A DNA stretch of 64,000 nt from Arthrobacter sp. FW306-2-2C-D06B (GCF_021789175.1 NZ_CP084560.1:4402001-4466000), one strand, 5' to 3'. Shown: positions 1 to 9,657, counted from the stretch's first letter. Notes: generated by a model from the sequence alone, not told the origin. Translations and numbers: made by a program.

Positions 1-1268
1 CACACGGAAACCCTTTCATGGTGATCGGCATTGCGCTACTCGTTTTTCCCAAACTCGCCTTGGGCCTGTCCGGTTTCGAGACCGGAGTCGCCGTGATGCC
101 CCAGATCCGTGGTCGTGCCTCGGACACCGAGGAAAACCCTGCCGGACGGATCAAGGGAACCCGCCGCCTCCTGACCACGGCAGCAGTCATCATGAGCTCA
201 TTCCTGATCGCTACCAGCTTCACCACCGTTGTGCTGATTCCGGATCAGGAATTCCAGCCCGGCGGGCAGGCCAATGGACGCGCCCTGGCGTTTTTGGCGC
301 ACCAATATCTCGGCGTGGGGTTCGGCACCGTCTACGACCTCAGCACCATCGCCATCCTGTGGTTCGCAGGCGCCTCCGCCATGGCCGGGCTGCTGAACCT
401 GGTCCCGCGGTACCTGCCGCGATACGGGATGGCACCCGGATGGGCCCGGGCAGTGCGCCCGCTGGTGTTGGTGTTCACCCTCATCGGGTTCCTGATCACC
501 TTCCTTTTCAACGCCGACGTCGATGCACAGGGCGGTGCGTATGCCACCGGCGTGTTGGTGCTGATGACATCTGCAGCCTTGGCGGTGACCCTCTCCGCGC
601 GCCGCTTGAGGCAGCGCAAGCGCACTGTCGGATTCGGCATCATCGCCCTCGTCTTCATCTACACAACAATTGCCAACATCTTCGAACGTCCCGAAGGCAT
701 CCGGATCGCCGCAATCTTTATCGTGGGAATCATCGTGATCTCCCTGCTTTCCAGGATCCGGCGCTCCTTTGAACTCCACGCCACCCACGTCCATCTGGAC
801 CGCCAGGCGCTGGAATTCATGTCCACCAACCTGAGCGGCCCGATTGCGCTCATCGCCCACGAACCCCTCCGCCTCACTGCGGAGGCCTACCGGGACAAAC
901 TCACCTCAGCCATTGAAGTCAGCCACATTCCGGTGGATTACCAGGCGCTCTTCCTGGAAGTGATCGTGGACGATTCCTCCGACTTCGAAACCGCACTCGA
1001 GGTCCACGGCGTGGTCCGGCACGGGCACCAGATCCTTGAAGTCCACGGGCCCGTGGTCCCGAACACCATCGCCTCGGTGCTGCTGCACATCCGCGACGTG
1101 ACCGGCCTCATGCCGCACATCTACTTCCGCTGGACCGAAGGCAACCCGGTCATCAATCTCCTTCGCTTCCTGTTCCTCGGCGAAGGAGAGATCGCTCCGG
1201 TCACCAGGGAAGTCCTGCGTGAAGCCGAACCCGATGTCAGCCGGCGCCCGTGGGTCCATGTCGGCTGA
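1..1268 (+). CDS. APC-family amino-acid permease, 3' part (5' end outside window)
   Basis: The frame is open from the first bases with no stop before the first internal ATG at 18, so the true start lies upstream of the window. The visible part has several hydrophobic membrane segments (about residues 1-20, 55-75, 115-135, 150-165, 175-195, 205-220 and 230-245). It ends in a hydrophilic C-terminal domain of about 165 residues, probably cytoplasmic. The segment with [11 protein letters not shown] resembles amino-acid/polyamine/cation transporters of the APC superfamily. It likely imports an amino acid or potassium by ion symport, but the substrate cannot be read from sequence. The long soluble tail is unusual for short APC permeases. 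No partner gene lies downstream in the same direction. Confidence 0.8.
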   Translation, partial: HGNPFMVIGIALLVFPKLALGLSGFETGVAVMPQIRGRASDTEENPAGRIKGTRRLLTTAAVIMSSFLIATSFTTVVLIPDQEFQPGGQANGRALAFLAHQYLGVGFGTVYDLSTIAILWFAGASAMAGLLNLVPRYLPRYGMAPGWARAVRPLVLVFTLIGFLITFLFNADVDAQGGAYATGVLVLMTSAALAVTLSARRLRQRKRTVGFGIIALVFIYTTIANIFERPEGIRIAAIFIVGIIVISLLSRIRRSFELHATHVHLDRQALEFMSTNLSGPIALIAHEPLRLTAEAYRDKLTSAIEVSHIPVDYQALFLEVIVDDSSDFETALEVHGVVRHGHQILEVHGPVVPNTIASVLLHIRDVTGLMPHIYFRWTEGNPVINLLRFLFLGEGEIAPVTREVLREAEPDVSRRPWVHVG

Positions 1269-1301
1269 GCGTTGCCACTCGGCGCCCAGGAAGCACTGCT
1301 T

Positions 1302-1538
1302 TCAGGGCCGCTCCGGCACCTCGCCGTTCGCTACCGCTTCGACCCAGTCGACAGCCTCATCGGAGAGGTAGAACCCCGAAGGCCCACTCTCACCAACCCA
1401 CCACGCATCGGAAGTAATGACGCCTCCAACGTGGGCGATCTCGGCAACCACATCGGGGGACACCACGTCGCCGTTGTTCTCTATCAGCCATTTTTGGGTG
1501 GACGGCTTCAGCTTCGGCCACCAGTGCTCGATACTCAT
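1302..1538 (-). CDS. Small hypothetical protein (78 aa)
   Basis: This short acidic, tryptophan-rich protein begins MSIEHWWPKLKPSTQKWL and has no signal peptide or membrane segment. I do not recognise a domain. The reading frame is clean, has actinobacterial codon use and is not overlapped by a better candidate on the other strand. It lies tail-to-tail with the permease that ends at 1268. The ATG has only a weak ribosome site. It could be a small conserved protein of the genus, but its function is unknown. Confidence 0.5.
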   Translation of the reverse strand: MSIEHWWPKLKPSTQKWLIENNGDVVSPDVVAEIAHVGGVITSDAWWVGESGPSGFYLSDEAVDWVEAVANGEVPERP

Positions 1539-1703
1539 GGCCGAAGTCTGACATGCCTGCCCCCATTTGCTCGAGCCTTGCCCGTTAAGAGAGTGCTAAA
1601 TCTGCGCCTGCCAGCATATGGATCCCATTAAGATCCGGGAGGGCGCTGTGTTCGGTGATCTGATGAAAGGGAGGAATCCATGGCCAACGGGGCCGTGGAC
1701 GGG

Positions 1704-1715
1704 TCCTCCGCAGGA
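1704..1715 (+). promoter_or_regulatory. Short TCCT-N4-AGGA dyad over the ribosome site of paralogue A
   Basis: TCCT at 1704-1707 can pair with the AGGA of the Shine-Dalgarno sequence at 1712-1715. The same dyad, with a different loop, sits at the same distance before the paralogous gene at 45174. The stem is only 4 bp, so any regulatory effect is inference. Confidence 0.3.
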
Positions 1716-1727
1716 GATGAATTCACC

Positions 1728-2369
1728 ATGAAGCGCATTGCGTTGACCAAGGGAACGGTGCCCGATGCCACGGTCCCGGGCACGCACCCGAAAGATTACG
1801 TCGTGGTCGATGACATCGGCGAGTTCACCTATTACCCGTCCGAGGGCGCGATGCTGGAAGACCTCGAGTATGTGGACGAAGCAGCCTGCGTCCTTGACCG
1901 GGAAGGCAACGACTGCCGCCTCACCCTGGATAAGGACAGAGACCTTTGCCTCGGTCCCTCGTTCGGGCTTGTGGAATTCAGCTGGCTCCGCCAGGCATGG
2001 ATGAACAACCGGCACCGGAATCTGCAGGCCCATCGCTTGCAGCGCTTCTTCCCGGCAACCCGCGAGGCCCTCGTGGCCGAATTGTTCGAAACCCTTACCC
2101 TCGAATGCGCCCGGAATGCCAACGGGACACCCTGGGTGCTGCATGTAGGTGGAGAGGAAGCGCACCCGGCGACACTGAGGGACCTAGATGGGCTCCTTGC
2201 AGGGCTGGATCACCTTGAACAGGCCACCGTGCGGGACCCTTTCGGCCATGAATACAGGCCAGTCCGCCACCAGACCCACCGGCACCTCGCCCCAGGCGCA
2301 GGCCCGATCTACTACATCGAGATTCACCCCCGCGGACGCGAACTCCGGCAGCCAAGAGTCCAACACTGA
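1728..2369 (+). CDS. Hypothetical protein, paralogue A of the gene at 45174
   Basis: The 213-residue soluble protein shares blocks along its whole length with the product of 45174-45827: DYVVVD(D/E)xG(E/D)FTYYPS, FETL(T/S)LE, HPATLRD(L/V)DGLLA and RDPFGH(E/D)YRP. No known domain is recognised. Although the frame is open from an ATG at 1680, I chose 1728. It gives MKR like the paralogue's MKR start, and it has AGGAG 11 nt upstream in a leader that matches the paralogue's base by base. Histidines near the C-terminus (HRHLAPGAG / HRLHAPGAG) are conserved between the copies. Function unknown. Confidence 0.75.
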   Translation: MKRIALTKGTVPDATVPGTHPKDYVVVDDIGEFTYYPSEGAMLEDLEYVDEAACVLDREGNDCRLTLDKDRDLCLGPSFGLVEFSWLRQAWMNNRHRNLQAHRLQRFFPATREALVAELFETLTLECARNANGTPWVLHVGGEEAHPATLRDLDGLLAGLDHLEQATVRDPFGHEYRPVRHQTHRHLAPGAGPIYYIEIHPRGRELRQPRVQH

Positions 2370-2507
2370 GGCACCATTTTCGTCACGCGTGCATAGCCAA
2401 TCAGTTTCGTCCTGCTCTGCACCGATGTCTCATAACTAATGGTGCATACGCCAACTTGATCAGAAGGTTTCGAGACGCGCCCGCCCACTTCTTTTGGTCC
2501 TCCCCGG

Positions 2508-3539
2508 TCAGTTTTGGGGTTTTACTGCGTGTTTGGGGGCAAGCGGCTCCTGCTCGGCGGAGTCCTCCAACGTGTCAGTTGCTCTCTCTTTTTTCTGTAC
2601 CCTGCGGGCCCATGCTGAGGTCACGATGGGGCAGAGTATTGCGGAGACGACGACCGAGGCTGCCACGAGGACGGTGGCGTGGTTAGCGGCTGGGGCGTAG
2701 ACGGGGTTGGCGGTGGCGATGATGGCCGGGACAAGGGCGGCGTTGCCGGCTGTGGTTGCTGCGGCGAGGCCGGCGACGCCGTCGCCGCCGGTGAGCTTGT
2801 CGGCCAATAGCAGCACGGCGCCGCCGACGAAGACCACGAACAGGCCGAGGACGATGCCGAGCAGTCCTGCTTCGACGACTGCGTTGAGGTTGATGGTCAG
2901 GCCGAGGGCCAGGCCGAGGAACGGCACCATCGCGGGCACCAGCGGGGCCAGGAGATTCCGCATGTTTTTGTCCAAGTTTCCCAGGAGCATGCCCAGTGCC
3001 AGCGGGAGGATGGCGCCGACGAGTGCCTGCCAGGGGAAGGCGGACAGGCCGGCGATGCCGAGGGTGACCATGGTCAGGAAGGGGCCTGATTCCAGGGACA
3101 GGATGGAGTAGGCGCCCGCGTCGCGTTTGCGGCCGTACTGGCCCATGAGGGAGATGTAAAGACCGCCGTTGGTGTCGTTGAGTGCGGCGACGAGTGCGAG
3201 GGTTGAGAGGCCTGCGAGGATTCCTGAGTCGATGGGTGCTTCGCCGAGGAAGCGTCCGGCGATGACGCCGATGAGGATGGCGAAGAGGATCTTGGAGCCC
3301 AGCAGCACGCCGCCTTTTTTGAGGATGTAGGGCGTGGATTTCACTTCGAGTGTTGCGCCGAGGCATACGAAGAACACGGCCAGGAGGGGTGCCAGGCCGG
3401 TGAAGAATGCGCCGGTGAAGGATCCGAAGAATTTTCCTGCGTCAGGTGCCAGGGTATGGATGACGGCGCCGATGCCAAGGGGCACCAGCATCATGCCGCC
3501 GGGGACTTTGTCCAGGGCTTTCTTGATGGGAATCGACAT
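2508..3539 (-). CDS. kdgT: 2-keto-3-deoxygluconate permease family transporter
   Basis: The 343-residue protein starts [17 protein letters not shown], the characteristic opening of KdgT proteins, and has about ten hydrophobic helices. The family imports sugar acids such as 2-keto-3-deoxygluconate by proton symport. It is the last gene of the minus-strand operon RuBisCO-like protein, DUF1537 kinase, zinc dehydrogenase, permease, 76 nt after the dehydrogenase. The partner enzymes suggest that this copy carries a four- or five-carbon branched sugar acid rather than ketodeoxygluconate. That reassignment is inference from context. The C-terminal tail after about residue 315 is charged and variable. 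Confidence 0.88.
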   Translation of the reverse strand: MSIPIKKALDKVPGGMMLVPLGIGAVIHTLAPDAGKFFGSFTGAFFTGLAPLLAVFFVCLGATLEVKSTPYILKKGGVLLGSKILFAILIGVIAGRFLGEAPIDSGILAGLSTLALVAALNDTNGGLYISLMGQYGRKRDAGAYSILSLESGPFLTMVTLGIAGLSAFPWQALVGAILPLALGMLLGNLDKNMRNLLAPLVPAMVPFLGLALGLTINLNAVVEAGLLGIVLGLFVVFVGGAVLLLADKLTGGDGVAGLAAATTAGNAALVPAIIATANPVYAPAANHATVLVAASVVVSAILCPIVTSAWARRVQKKERATDTLEDSAEQEPLAPKHAVKPQN

Positions 3540-3615
3540 TGATTTCTCCTGTGAATGGCTGGGGTGTGCTTGGTCCGCGCGCTCGGGGGGGCGGGTGCGC
3601 GGGTGGGGGGTGTGT

Positions 3616-4659
3616 TTAGCCCAGGCCCGGGATGAGCAGGACTTTGCAGGCGTCTGCGGTGAGCAGTTCGACGGCTTCGTCGATGTCGCTGAGCTTCTTG
3701 CGGTGGGTGATGAGCCAGTCCAGTTCCAGCCTTCCGGAATCGAGGAGCAGCAGGCTTTGTTCCCAGGTTTCCCAGAGCCGGCGTCCGAAGATGCCGCGCA
3801 GGGTGATGCCCTTTTTGCTGATGTAGGCGGCGATGTCGACTTCTGCGGGGCGGCTGGGGTGTCCGACGGTGATGACGGTCGCTTCGCGGCGGACGGCTTC
3901 GAAGAGTGTTGTCAGGGTGCCGGGGGCTCCGGAGCATTCGAAGGCGACGTCGAAGCCGCCGCGGCGGCCGGTCAGTTCGCGGCAGCGGTCGATGATGCCG
4001 TCGTTGGGGTGCAGGGCTGTCGCGCCGAGTTTCTCGGCTTGGGCCCTTCGGTAGGGGTTGGGGTCGACGGCGATGACATGGCTGGCGCCCATGAGTAGTG
4101 CCAGGTTCACGACGACGAGTCCGACGGGGCCGGCGCCGCTGACGAGCACGGCCCGGCCTGCGACGGAGTAGTTGGCGCGCTGGATGGCGTGGACGGCGAC
4201 GCCGGCGGCTTCGAGCAGGGCCCCGGATTCCAGGGACAGGCCGGTGGGGAGCTTGACGCAGATTTCTTGCGGGACGGCTGCGTACTCGGCGAAGACACCG
4301 TCGATGTGCATGCCGAGGATGCCGGTGCGTTCGCAGGTGTGTGCGTCGCCGGTGCGGCAGGGGAAGCACTGGCCGCAGGTGAGGTGGCTTTCGAGGGCGA
4401 CCTGGTCGCCGACCTTGAGCCCGGTGACGCCGGGGCCGACTTCGATGATGGTTCCTGCGCCTTCGTGGCCGAGGATGACCGGGAGGTTGAGGTTGAATGC
4501 CTGGGCTGAGGGGGTCCATTCGTAGAGTTCGCGGTCGGTGCCGCACAGGGAGGCTGCGCCGACTTCGATGACGACGGAGCCTTCTGTTGCTTTGGGATCG
4601 CCGGCGTCGGTGACGTAGGTGACGCCTCGCTCGGCTGCGTTCTTGACTACTGCCCGCAT
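3616..4659 (-). CDS. Zinc-dependent medium-chain alcohol/polyol dehydrogenase
   Basis: This 347-residue MDR-family dehydrogenase has the catalytic-zinc residues C39 and H65-E66 (GHEGAGT). A structural-zinc lobe has four cysteines at about 95, 98, 101 and 109, and the Rossmann motif is GAGPVG. The overall shape is like threonine, sorbitol and tetritol dehydrogenases. It lies 51 nt downstream of the DUF1537 kinase and 76 nt upstream of kdgT. It probably oxidises a hydroxyl of a sugar acid to the keto form used by the kinase, in an NAD-dependent reaction. The exact substrate is not known. Confidence 0.85.
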   Translation of the reverse strand: MRAVVKNAAERGVTYVTDAGDPKATEGSVVIEVGAASLCGTDRELYEWTPSAQAFNLNLPVILGHEGAGTIIEVGPGVTGLKVGDQVALESHLTCGQCFPCRTGDAHTCERTGILGMHIDGVFAEYAAVPQEICVKLPTGLSLESGALLEAAGVAVHAIQRANYSVAGRAVLVSGAGPVGLVVVNLALLMGASHVIAVDPNPYRRAQAEKLGATALHPNDGIIDRCRELTGRRGGFDVAFECSGAPGTLTTLFEAVRREATVITVGHPSRPAEVDIAAYISKKGITLRGIFGRRLWETWEQSLLLLDSGRLELDWLITHRKKLSDIDEAVELLTADACKVLLIPGLG

Positions 4660-4710
4660 GGGGGCCGCCTTTCGTTGGTTCTGGTGATGCGCGGAGGAAT
4701 TGTGTTGGGG

Positions 4711-6009
4711 TCAGCTGGGGAGGTGGCCGGCGAAGCGGCGCAGGATGTCGCTCGGGCCGACCTGTCCGCCTTTGAGCAGGAGCCTGCACCTGCTGACGGC
4801 GGAGGCGCCGTCGGCTTTCAGGATGGGGCCTGCTGTGACGAACTGGTCGGACACCCGGAGTTGGCGTACGCCCATGGCGATGAGTGCATGGCTGGAGGTG
4901 TCGCCACCGCAGACGGCGATGTCACGGGTGAGCCCAGCGTTTGCCATCCTGGCGGCGATGCCACCGATGAGTGTGCCGACGTAGCCGGCGTCCACCGGTT
5001 TACTCGCACCGTAGCGGGGGTCCGCCGCTCCGCGGGTGGTGTGGACGACGACGTTCCTGCCTGCCCGGAGGGCAGCGGAGACCTGTTCGTCGAGAGCTGC
5101 CACGAGGGTTCTGTCATCGCGTTGCAGCAGTTCGGCAGGCACGGGAACTTCCTGCCAGCCATTGGAGGCAGCGTCGTTGATTTGTTCGGCTGTGGTGCTG
5201 GAGGCTGAAGCGCTGACGGCCAGTACCGGTCCGGCCGGGCGCTGCGGCCCGGGGGTACGTGGAGCCTGGTCCGAGATGGAGCGTGCCAGGGCTGCCATGA
5301 TGCCGCCGGATCCGACGACGATGGATGGGCCGTGGCCGTGTTCTTCCCGTGTGAGGGCTTCTGCGATGGCGTCCATGTGGTGTTCGTCCACGGCGTCGAC
5401 GACGAAGGCCTGCGCTCCGGGGTCCCGGCGCCGGTCGGCCCAGGCGTCCTTGAAGGTGCCGTCCTGGTAGGCGGGCAGGTGGATGGCCCCGGGCACCTGG
5501 GTTCCGCCGAGCTGTTCGGCCAGGACCTCGCGCAGGTCCGCCTCGGACATGGGGGTGGACGGGTGCCGGGACATCACCGGATGGCGGTCCAGCCGGTAGA
5601 TTTTTCCGGCGTGGGTCGCGTAGTGGTTGCTGAAGGCGGTGTAACGGCCGAAGCCCGGCTGGGCCGGCACCACGGGAATGGGGCCGTGCAGGGGGAACTG
5701 CCCATGGAGCAGCTGGATCCCGCGGCCAATGCTTCCCACAGTGGTGGAGCTGTCGAACGTGGAGCAAACCTTGTACAGCAGCACCTCCAGGTTCAGGGCC
5801 GCAATCCCGGCAAGGTCGCGGGCTACCAGGTTGTCGAACGCCGTTCCGGACAGGGACCGTGCAGGCCCGGCGAACCCGACGACGTCGGTGTCGGTGGGCA
5901 GCGGCGCGTCCCCGATGACCAGGGCAGCTTCCAGGCCGTAGCGGTGGGATTGGGCCAGGACGTCGGCGGCTCCGGTGAGGTCGTCCGCGACGAAACCGAA
6001 AGCTGGCAT
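4711..6009 (-). CDS. DUF1537 four-carbon acid-sugar kinase, OiaK-like
   Basis: The 432-residue protein carries the N-terminal substrate motif ADDLTGAAD (residues 8-16), the KVCSTFDSS segment near residue 90, and the nucleotide-site motif GGDTS near residue 370. These define the DUF1537 acid-sugar kinases (OtnK, DtnK, DenK, OiaK). It starts one base after the stop of the RuBisCO-like gene, so translation is probably coupled. I chose the ATG at 6009 because the family begins directly before ADDLTG. Members next to a RuBisCO-like protein phosphorylate 3-oxo-isoapionate in D-apionate breakdown. That is the leading guess here. Confidence 0.87.
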   Translation of the reverse strand: MPAFGFVADDLTGAADVLAQSHRYGLEAALVIGDAPLPTDTDVVGFAGPARSLSGTAFDNLVARDLAGIAALNLEVLLYKVCSTFDSSTTVGSIGRGIQLLHGQFPLHGPIPVVPAQPGFGRYTAFSNHYATHAGKIYRLDRHPVMSRHPSTPMSEADLREVLAEQLGGTQVPGAIHLPAYQDGTFKDAWADRRRDPGAQAFVVDAVDEHHMDAIAEALTREEHGHGPSIVVGSGGIMAALARSISDQAPRTPGPQRPAGPVLAVSASASSTTAEQINDAASNGWQEVPVPAELLQRDDRTLVAALDEQVSAALRAGRNVVVHTTRGAADPRYGASKPVDAGYVGTLIGGIAARMANAGLTRDIAVCGGDTSSHALIAMGVRQLRVSDQFVTAGPILKADGASAVSRCRLLLKGGQVGPSDILRRFAGHLPS

Positions 6010-6010
6010 G

Positions 6011-7276
6011 TCAGGCACCTTTCCCGAACGTCTGGACCGCATGCAACAGGGCGTCGTCTCCAGTTTCCGCCTGCCTGGCGGCTGCAGTCTGCAGCGGGAC
6101 CCTGTCCACGGCTGCTTCCCATGCCTGGCGCAGGCTGCGCACTCCGGCGCCGGGACCGTCCGGGTGCGCGGCGACCCCGCCGCCGGCCAGCATCATCAGA
6201 TCGGTGGAACCCACCGCGTCGAAAGTGGGGCCGGGAGTGGTGACGTTCTGCCCCGAGGACAACACGGGAACTGGTGTGATGGTCTGTCCCAGAGGTTCGA
6301 GCAGGCTGCGGATGTTGGCCGCGACTTCTTCGTCGAGTTCGTAGAACTTGCTGCCCAGGCCGCTGGCGTGCAGGTGGTCGGCGCCGGCAAGGCGGGCCAT
6401 CTGCTGCCAGACCCGGTAGTCCATGCCCAGGGCTTTGGACCGCATGGAGGCGGCGAGGCCCGCGCGGTGGCCGTGGATGGGGACCTGGGCGAAGCTGCGG
6501 AGCAACGCAAGGGCCGGCATTCCCATCACGGGGATGTTCAGCATCACGCAGCGGCCACCGGACTCCACCACCAGGTCGTGGCGCTTTTGCAGGCCGGCAA
6601 GATCGCCGGTGATGTTGAAGGCATACATCGTCGAGTGGCCCGTGACCTGCTCGGCGGCACGGATTTCCTCGGTAGCGACCGCGACCCGGCGTTCCAGCGG
6701 CAGGTACTCCGGATCAGTCATCAGCTCGTCATCCTTGATCAGGTCGATGGAGGCCATCGCCAGATCCCGGACCACCAGCCTGAACTCTTCTTCCGAGAGC
6801 CCGACGTTGGGTTTGACGATGGTGCCGACCATGACGCCCTGAACGTCACTGATGAGCTTGCGCGTCCCCTCGATGCCGAAGGCCGGGCCGGGGTGGGCGG
6901 CGACGAAGTCTCCGGGCAGCTGCATATCCTGCAACCGGCAGGCATACAGATCGCCCAGTTCGAAAAGATTGCCTGCGATGGCAGTCTGCAAGGTGGCCAG
7001 GTCGGTGCCGATGTTCTCCATCGGGAAATCAACGGTCACCAGTGCGGCACGGACTTTTTCCGGGTTGGCCCGTGACGGCAGGGAGGGGCGGCAGAAGCCG
7101 AGCTCCTGGATATCGGCTATCCGGGCGGCGTGCCGTTCCCGGATCCGGGCGGATTCGCCAGGCACCGGCAGGAACGTGCCGCTGGACTGCTCACCCGCCA
7201 TGATGGTGGCGGCCTTCTCGGGCTCAATCTCAGACTCTAGGTAATAGGTGCAACGCACCGAGCGCGGGTCGCGCAT
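6011..7276 (-). CDS. RuBisCO-like protein (large-subunit family), OiaX-type candidate
   Basis: This is a 421-residue form IV RuBisCO homologue. The active-site lysine is kept in GTIVKPNVGLS (K155), but the second lysine of the true RuBisCO motif is N157. The metal-binding loop IKDDE (K181, D183, E184) is intact, and the phosphate-site GGGVAAHPDGPGAG lies near residue 370. It therefore should enolise a phosphorylated ketose acid but not fix CO2. Start 7276 (ATG) has GGAGAG just upstream. An upstream GTG at 7324 lacks one. With a DUF1537 kinase next to it, it may be a 3-oxo-isoapionate-4-phosphate decarboxylase. It is the first gene of the operon. Confidence 0.9.
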   Translation of the reverse strand: MRDPRSVRCTYYLESEIEPEKAATIMAGEQSSGTFLPVPGESARIRERHAARIADIQELGFCRPSLPSRANPEKVRAALVTVDFPMENIGTDLATLQTAIAGNLFELGDLYACRLQDMQLPGDFVAAHPGPAFGIEGTRKLISDVQGVMVGTIVKPNVGLSEEEFRLVVRDLAMASIDLIKDDELMTDPEYLPLERRVAVATEEIRAAEQVTGHSTMYAFNITGDLAGLQKRHDLVVESGGRCVMLNIPVMGMPALALLRSFAQVPIHGHRAGLAASMRSKALGMDYRVWQQMARLAGADHLHASGLGSKFYELDEEVAANIRSLLEPLGQTITPVPVLSSGQNVTTPGPTFDAVGSTDLMMLAGGGVAAHPDGPGAGVRSLRQAWEAAVDRVPLQTAAARQAETGDDALLHAVQTFGKGA

Positions 7277-7421
7277 GGACTCTCCAATTCGAGGGGTTTT
7301 GGAACTCACGTATCCGACTGTCACCTGCAGGTACTTTCACTTCGCTCACGCGCCAATGCGGGCTCAAGCAGGTGACTCGCACTCCGTATCCATGGCATCT
7401 TCCGTGATCCCAGGGCCGAAG

Positions 7422-7446
7422 TTGTACGTACCTTTGATACGTACAA
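7422..7446. promoter_or_regulatory. Perfect palindromic operator between RuBisCO-like operon and gntR
   Basis: Nine-base arms TTGTACGTA (7422-7430) and TACGTACAA (7438-7446) are exact complements around a 7-base centre. Each arm also holds the self-complementary core TACGTA. The site lies in the 271-bp divergent region and overlaps possible -35/-10 bases for gntR (TTGTAC, 17 bp, AATAAT). It is most simply the binding site of the adjacent HutC-type GntR regulator, controlling both directions. The rest of 7277-7547 shows no other clear element. Confidence 0.75.
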
Positions 7447-7547
7447 TAATGGGTGGTGTAGGTCACGTCAAGACCAGTCGATAGCACCGCAACCCGCTGG
7501 GCACGCAGCGGGAGGGCTAAGATTTGCACAGCGGCATAGGAGTGAGC

Positions 7548-8414
7548 GTGAGTTTGGAACCAGCAGAAGCAGGATCGGAGCCGGCGGGACGCAGCGGTGG
7601 CCTGAACCGGGAAGCCGGAGGCCCCCTTCATGCCCAGATCCGGGACATCCTGCACCGGCAGATCGTGGACCTTGCGCTGCCCCCGGGCTCCTCCCTGCCC
7701 ACCGAAGAGGAACTGCAAAGGCAATTCGGGGTCTCCCGCAGCGTCGTGCGCCAGGCCTTATCCGGCCTTGCCGACCTCGGCCTGATCCGGCGCCAGCGCG
7801 GCCGCGGCAGCGTCGTGGCCGCAACGCCCATCCTCCGCCGACATGTTCAGCGCGCCGGCGGCCTGGATGAGCAGGCAGCCGCGCACGGCCAGCGACTGCG
7901 CACCCATGTCCTCAGCGTGGAACCTTCCGAGCCGCCCCAGGCAGGCATCGAGGCCCTCAACACCACCAACACCTGGAAAATCGAGCGGGTCCGCTACCTC
8001 GACGATCTACCCGTCGCCTTCATGCGCACCTGGGTCCCGCGCGACTTCTTCCCGCACTTCACCGCGGAACTGCTCGAAAACGCCTCACTCCTTGGCCTGA
8101 TGCGCGACCACGGCTACCACCCCGCCGGCGGACCACGCCAGGTACAGGCCGTGTCCTCCGATACTGACCTGGCACGAAGACTGAACATCACCACCCGCGA
8201 ACCCCTGCTCCTGCTCCAAGGCGTCACCCGGGACGCCCTTGGCCACGGCCTCGAATGGTTCAACGTATGGCACAGCCCCAACACCGTCTTCGACGTCGAC
8301 GCGCAAGTGACCAGCCAGCCAGGACGCGTCTCCCAAGAACACATCCGCCGCCTGCGCACCCTGACCCAACAACTCGAATCAGAACTAGCCGACCTCGAAC
8401 GAGGAGCCCACTAA
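7548..8414 (+). CDS. GntR-family regulator, HutC/UTRA type
   Basis: The 288-residue regulator has a winged-helix domain (about residues 20-85; LPTEEELQRQFGVSRSVVRQAL is typical GntR). A UTRA ligand domain of the HutC subfamily follows, binding a small effector. It is divergent from the RuBisCO-like operon, with the perfect palindrome 7422-7446 between them, so it most likely represses that operon until a sugar-acid intermediate binds. Among several possible starts I prefer GTG 7548, which has AGGAG 5 nt upstream. The frame is open back to a TTG at 7524. It ends convergently with the lacI gene. Confidence 0.87.
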   Translation: MSLEPAEAGSEPAGRSGGLNREAGGPLHAQIRDILHRQIVDLALPPGSSLPTEEELQRQFGVSRSVVRQALSGLADLGLIRRQRGRGSVVAATPILRRHVQRAGGLDEQAAAHGQRLRTHVLSVEPSEPPQAGIEALNTTNTWKIERVRYLDDLPVAFMRTWVPRDFFPHFTAELLENASLLGLMRDHGYHPAGGPRQVQAVSSDTDLARRLNITTREPLLLLQGVTRDALGHGLEWFNVWHSPNTVFDVDAQVTSQPGRVSQEHIRRLRTLTQQLESELADLERGAH

Positions 8415-8516
8415 AGCGCGCCCCTGCCAAACGATCTCTGCGCGGTTGGGCTGAAGATGTGAGCGCGCGTCGGCGAAAATACCCCCAAAAGTGAGCGAGG
8501 GTCGGACGGGAGCTCC

Positions 8517-9551
8517 CTACGCCGGGGGCGCCGTAGATTCGCGGACCACAAGGTGCGTGGCGAGCTCCACCCGCCGGGAGTCCACCGCGTCACCCCGCAT
8601 TTGGCGCAGGACAAATCGCAGGGCGGCGCGGCCCATCTCCTGCAGCGGCTGGGATACGGACGTCAGTGGGGGTACCGATTCCTCCGCTTGGTAGGTCCCG
8701 TCGAATCCCACCACGCTGATGTCCTCCGGGATGCGGATCTTTTGCCGACGCGCCTCGGCGAGTACGCCCAAGGCGATGCTGTCGCTTGCGGCGAAGATTG
8801 CCGTTGGGCGCTCTTCGAGTTGAAGCAGGGTTTTCATTCCCGCCACACCATTCTCGGAGCGGAAGGGTCCCGACAGGATGTAGCGCTCCTCGACGGGCAC
8901 CCCCTTCGCCATCAGCGCCGCCATGTAGCCGTGCAGCCGGGCCTGGTTGCACTCGGCCGCTTCCGGCCCGCCCAGATAGGCGATCCTGCGGTGCCCGAGA
9001 TCCAGCAGGTGGGCCGTGGCGGCCTTGCCCCCGGCCCAATTGCTGGCACCGACGCTGACCACGTCACCCGGCGGCGGGTTGAGCGGGTCGATGACAACAA
9101 TTGGTATCTGCCGCCGTCGAAATGGATCCAATTGTGCCGAGCTGAACGCCGAGGTCACCACGATCATGCCGCTGCGGCCTTCATCGACGATCCGCTGCGC
9201 CCGTTGCTCGAGACTCAGCTTCGACGCCGATTGCTGGCCGGTGATGTTGAGCAGGACTTCGACGTCGGAGGCGGCCGCGTGCTCCAGCACGCCATTGAGC
9301 ACTTCCACTCCATACGCCGAATTCAAGGTGTCGAAGACAACCTCCACCACGGGCCGGCGGCTGGCGGTGTTCTTTCGCTGAAGCGGCGACTTGTATCCCG
9401 TCCGCTCCAAAGCGGTCAGAACTTTGGCGCGCGTATCAGCCGCAACGTCCTCGCGCCCATTGACCACCTTCGAGACGGTCGGCATCGAGACGCCCGCTTC
9501 CCGGGCGATCGCGGCCAATGTCACCTTGGCGGGACTTTCGCTGCTGGCCAT
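8517..9551 (-). CDS. LacI-family transcriptional regulator
   Basis: The 344-residue protein has an N-terminal LacI helix-turn-helix (VTLAAIAREAGVSMPTVSKVVNGR, residues 9-32) and hinge. A periplasmic-binding-like sugar domain ends with VGFDGTYQAEESVPPLTSVSQP, characteristic of the family. It is divergent from the ABC importer operon starting at 9838. Two identical 12-bp palindromes flank the divergent promoters, so it should repress both its own gene and the importer until a sugar binds. The ligand is unknown, but the operon suggests a glycoside. Confidence 0.9.
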   Translation of the reverse strand: MASSESPAKVTLAAIAREAGVSMPTVSKVVNGREDVAADTRAKVLTALERTGYKSPLQRKNTASRRPVVEVVFDTLNSAYGVEVLNGVLEHAAASDVEVLLNITGQQSASKLSLEQRAQRIVDEGRSGMIVVTSAFSSAQLDPFRRRQIPIVVIDPLNPPPGDVVSVGASNWAGGKAATAHLLDLGHRRIAYLGGPEAAECNQARLHGYMAALMAKGVPVEERYILSGPFRSENGVAGMKTLLQLEERPTAIFAASDSIALGVLAEARRQKIRIPEDISVVGFDGTYQAEESVPPLTSVSQPLQEMGRAALRFVLRQMRGDAVDSRRVELATHLVVRESTAPPA

Positions 9552-9566
9552 GGATCCTCACTCTTT

Positions 9567-9578
9567 CGAAATATTTCG
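9567..9578. promoter_or_regulatory. LacI-type operator 1
   Basis: CGAAATATTTCG is a perfect 12-bp palindrome located 16 nt upstream of the lacI start codon. The same sequence occurs at 9711-9722. This copy is placed to autoregulate lacI. Confidence 0.75.
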
Positions 9579-9657
9579 TTGACATAAGTCTGAGCGGCCA
9601 GGCGAACAGAGTCAATCGCCATTTCGTAAAAGAGTTGAACTTTATGCCCGATTTGCC

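Noticed and set aside
6011..7324. Upstream GTG start at 7324 for the RuBisCO-like gene
   Set aside because: It has no ribosome site, and the ATG at 7276 has GGAGAG at proper distance and matches the expected beginning of the fold.
8458..8505. Direct repeat GTGAGCG..GTCGG at 8458 and 8491
   Set aside because: Thirteen of fifteen bases match, but the repeat is in a short convergent gap with no promoter expected. Evidence for function is too thin.
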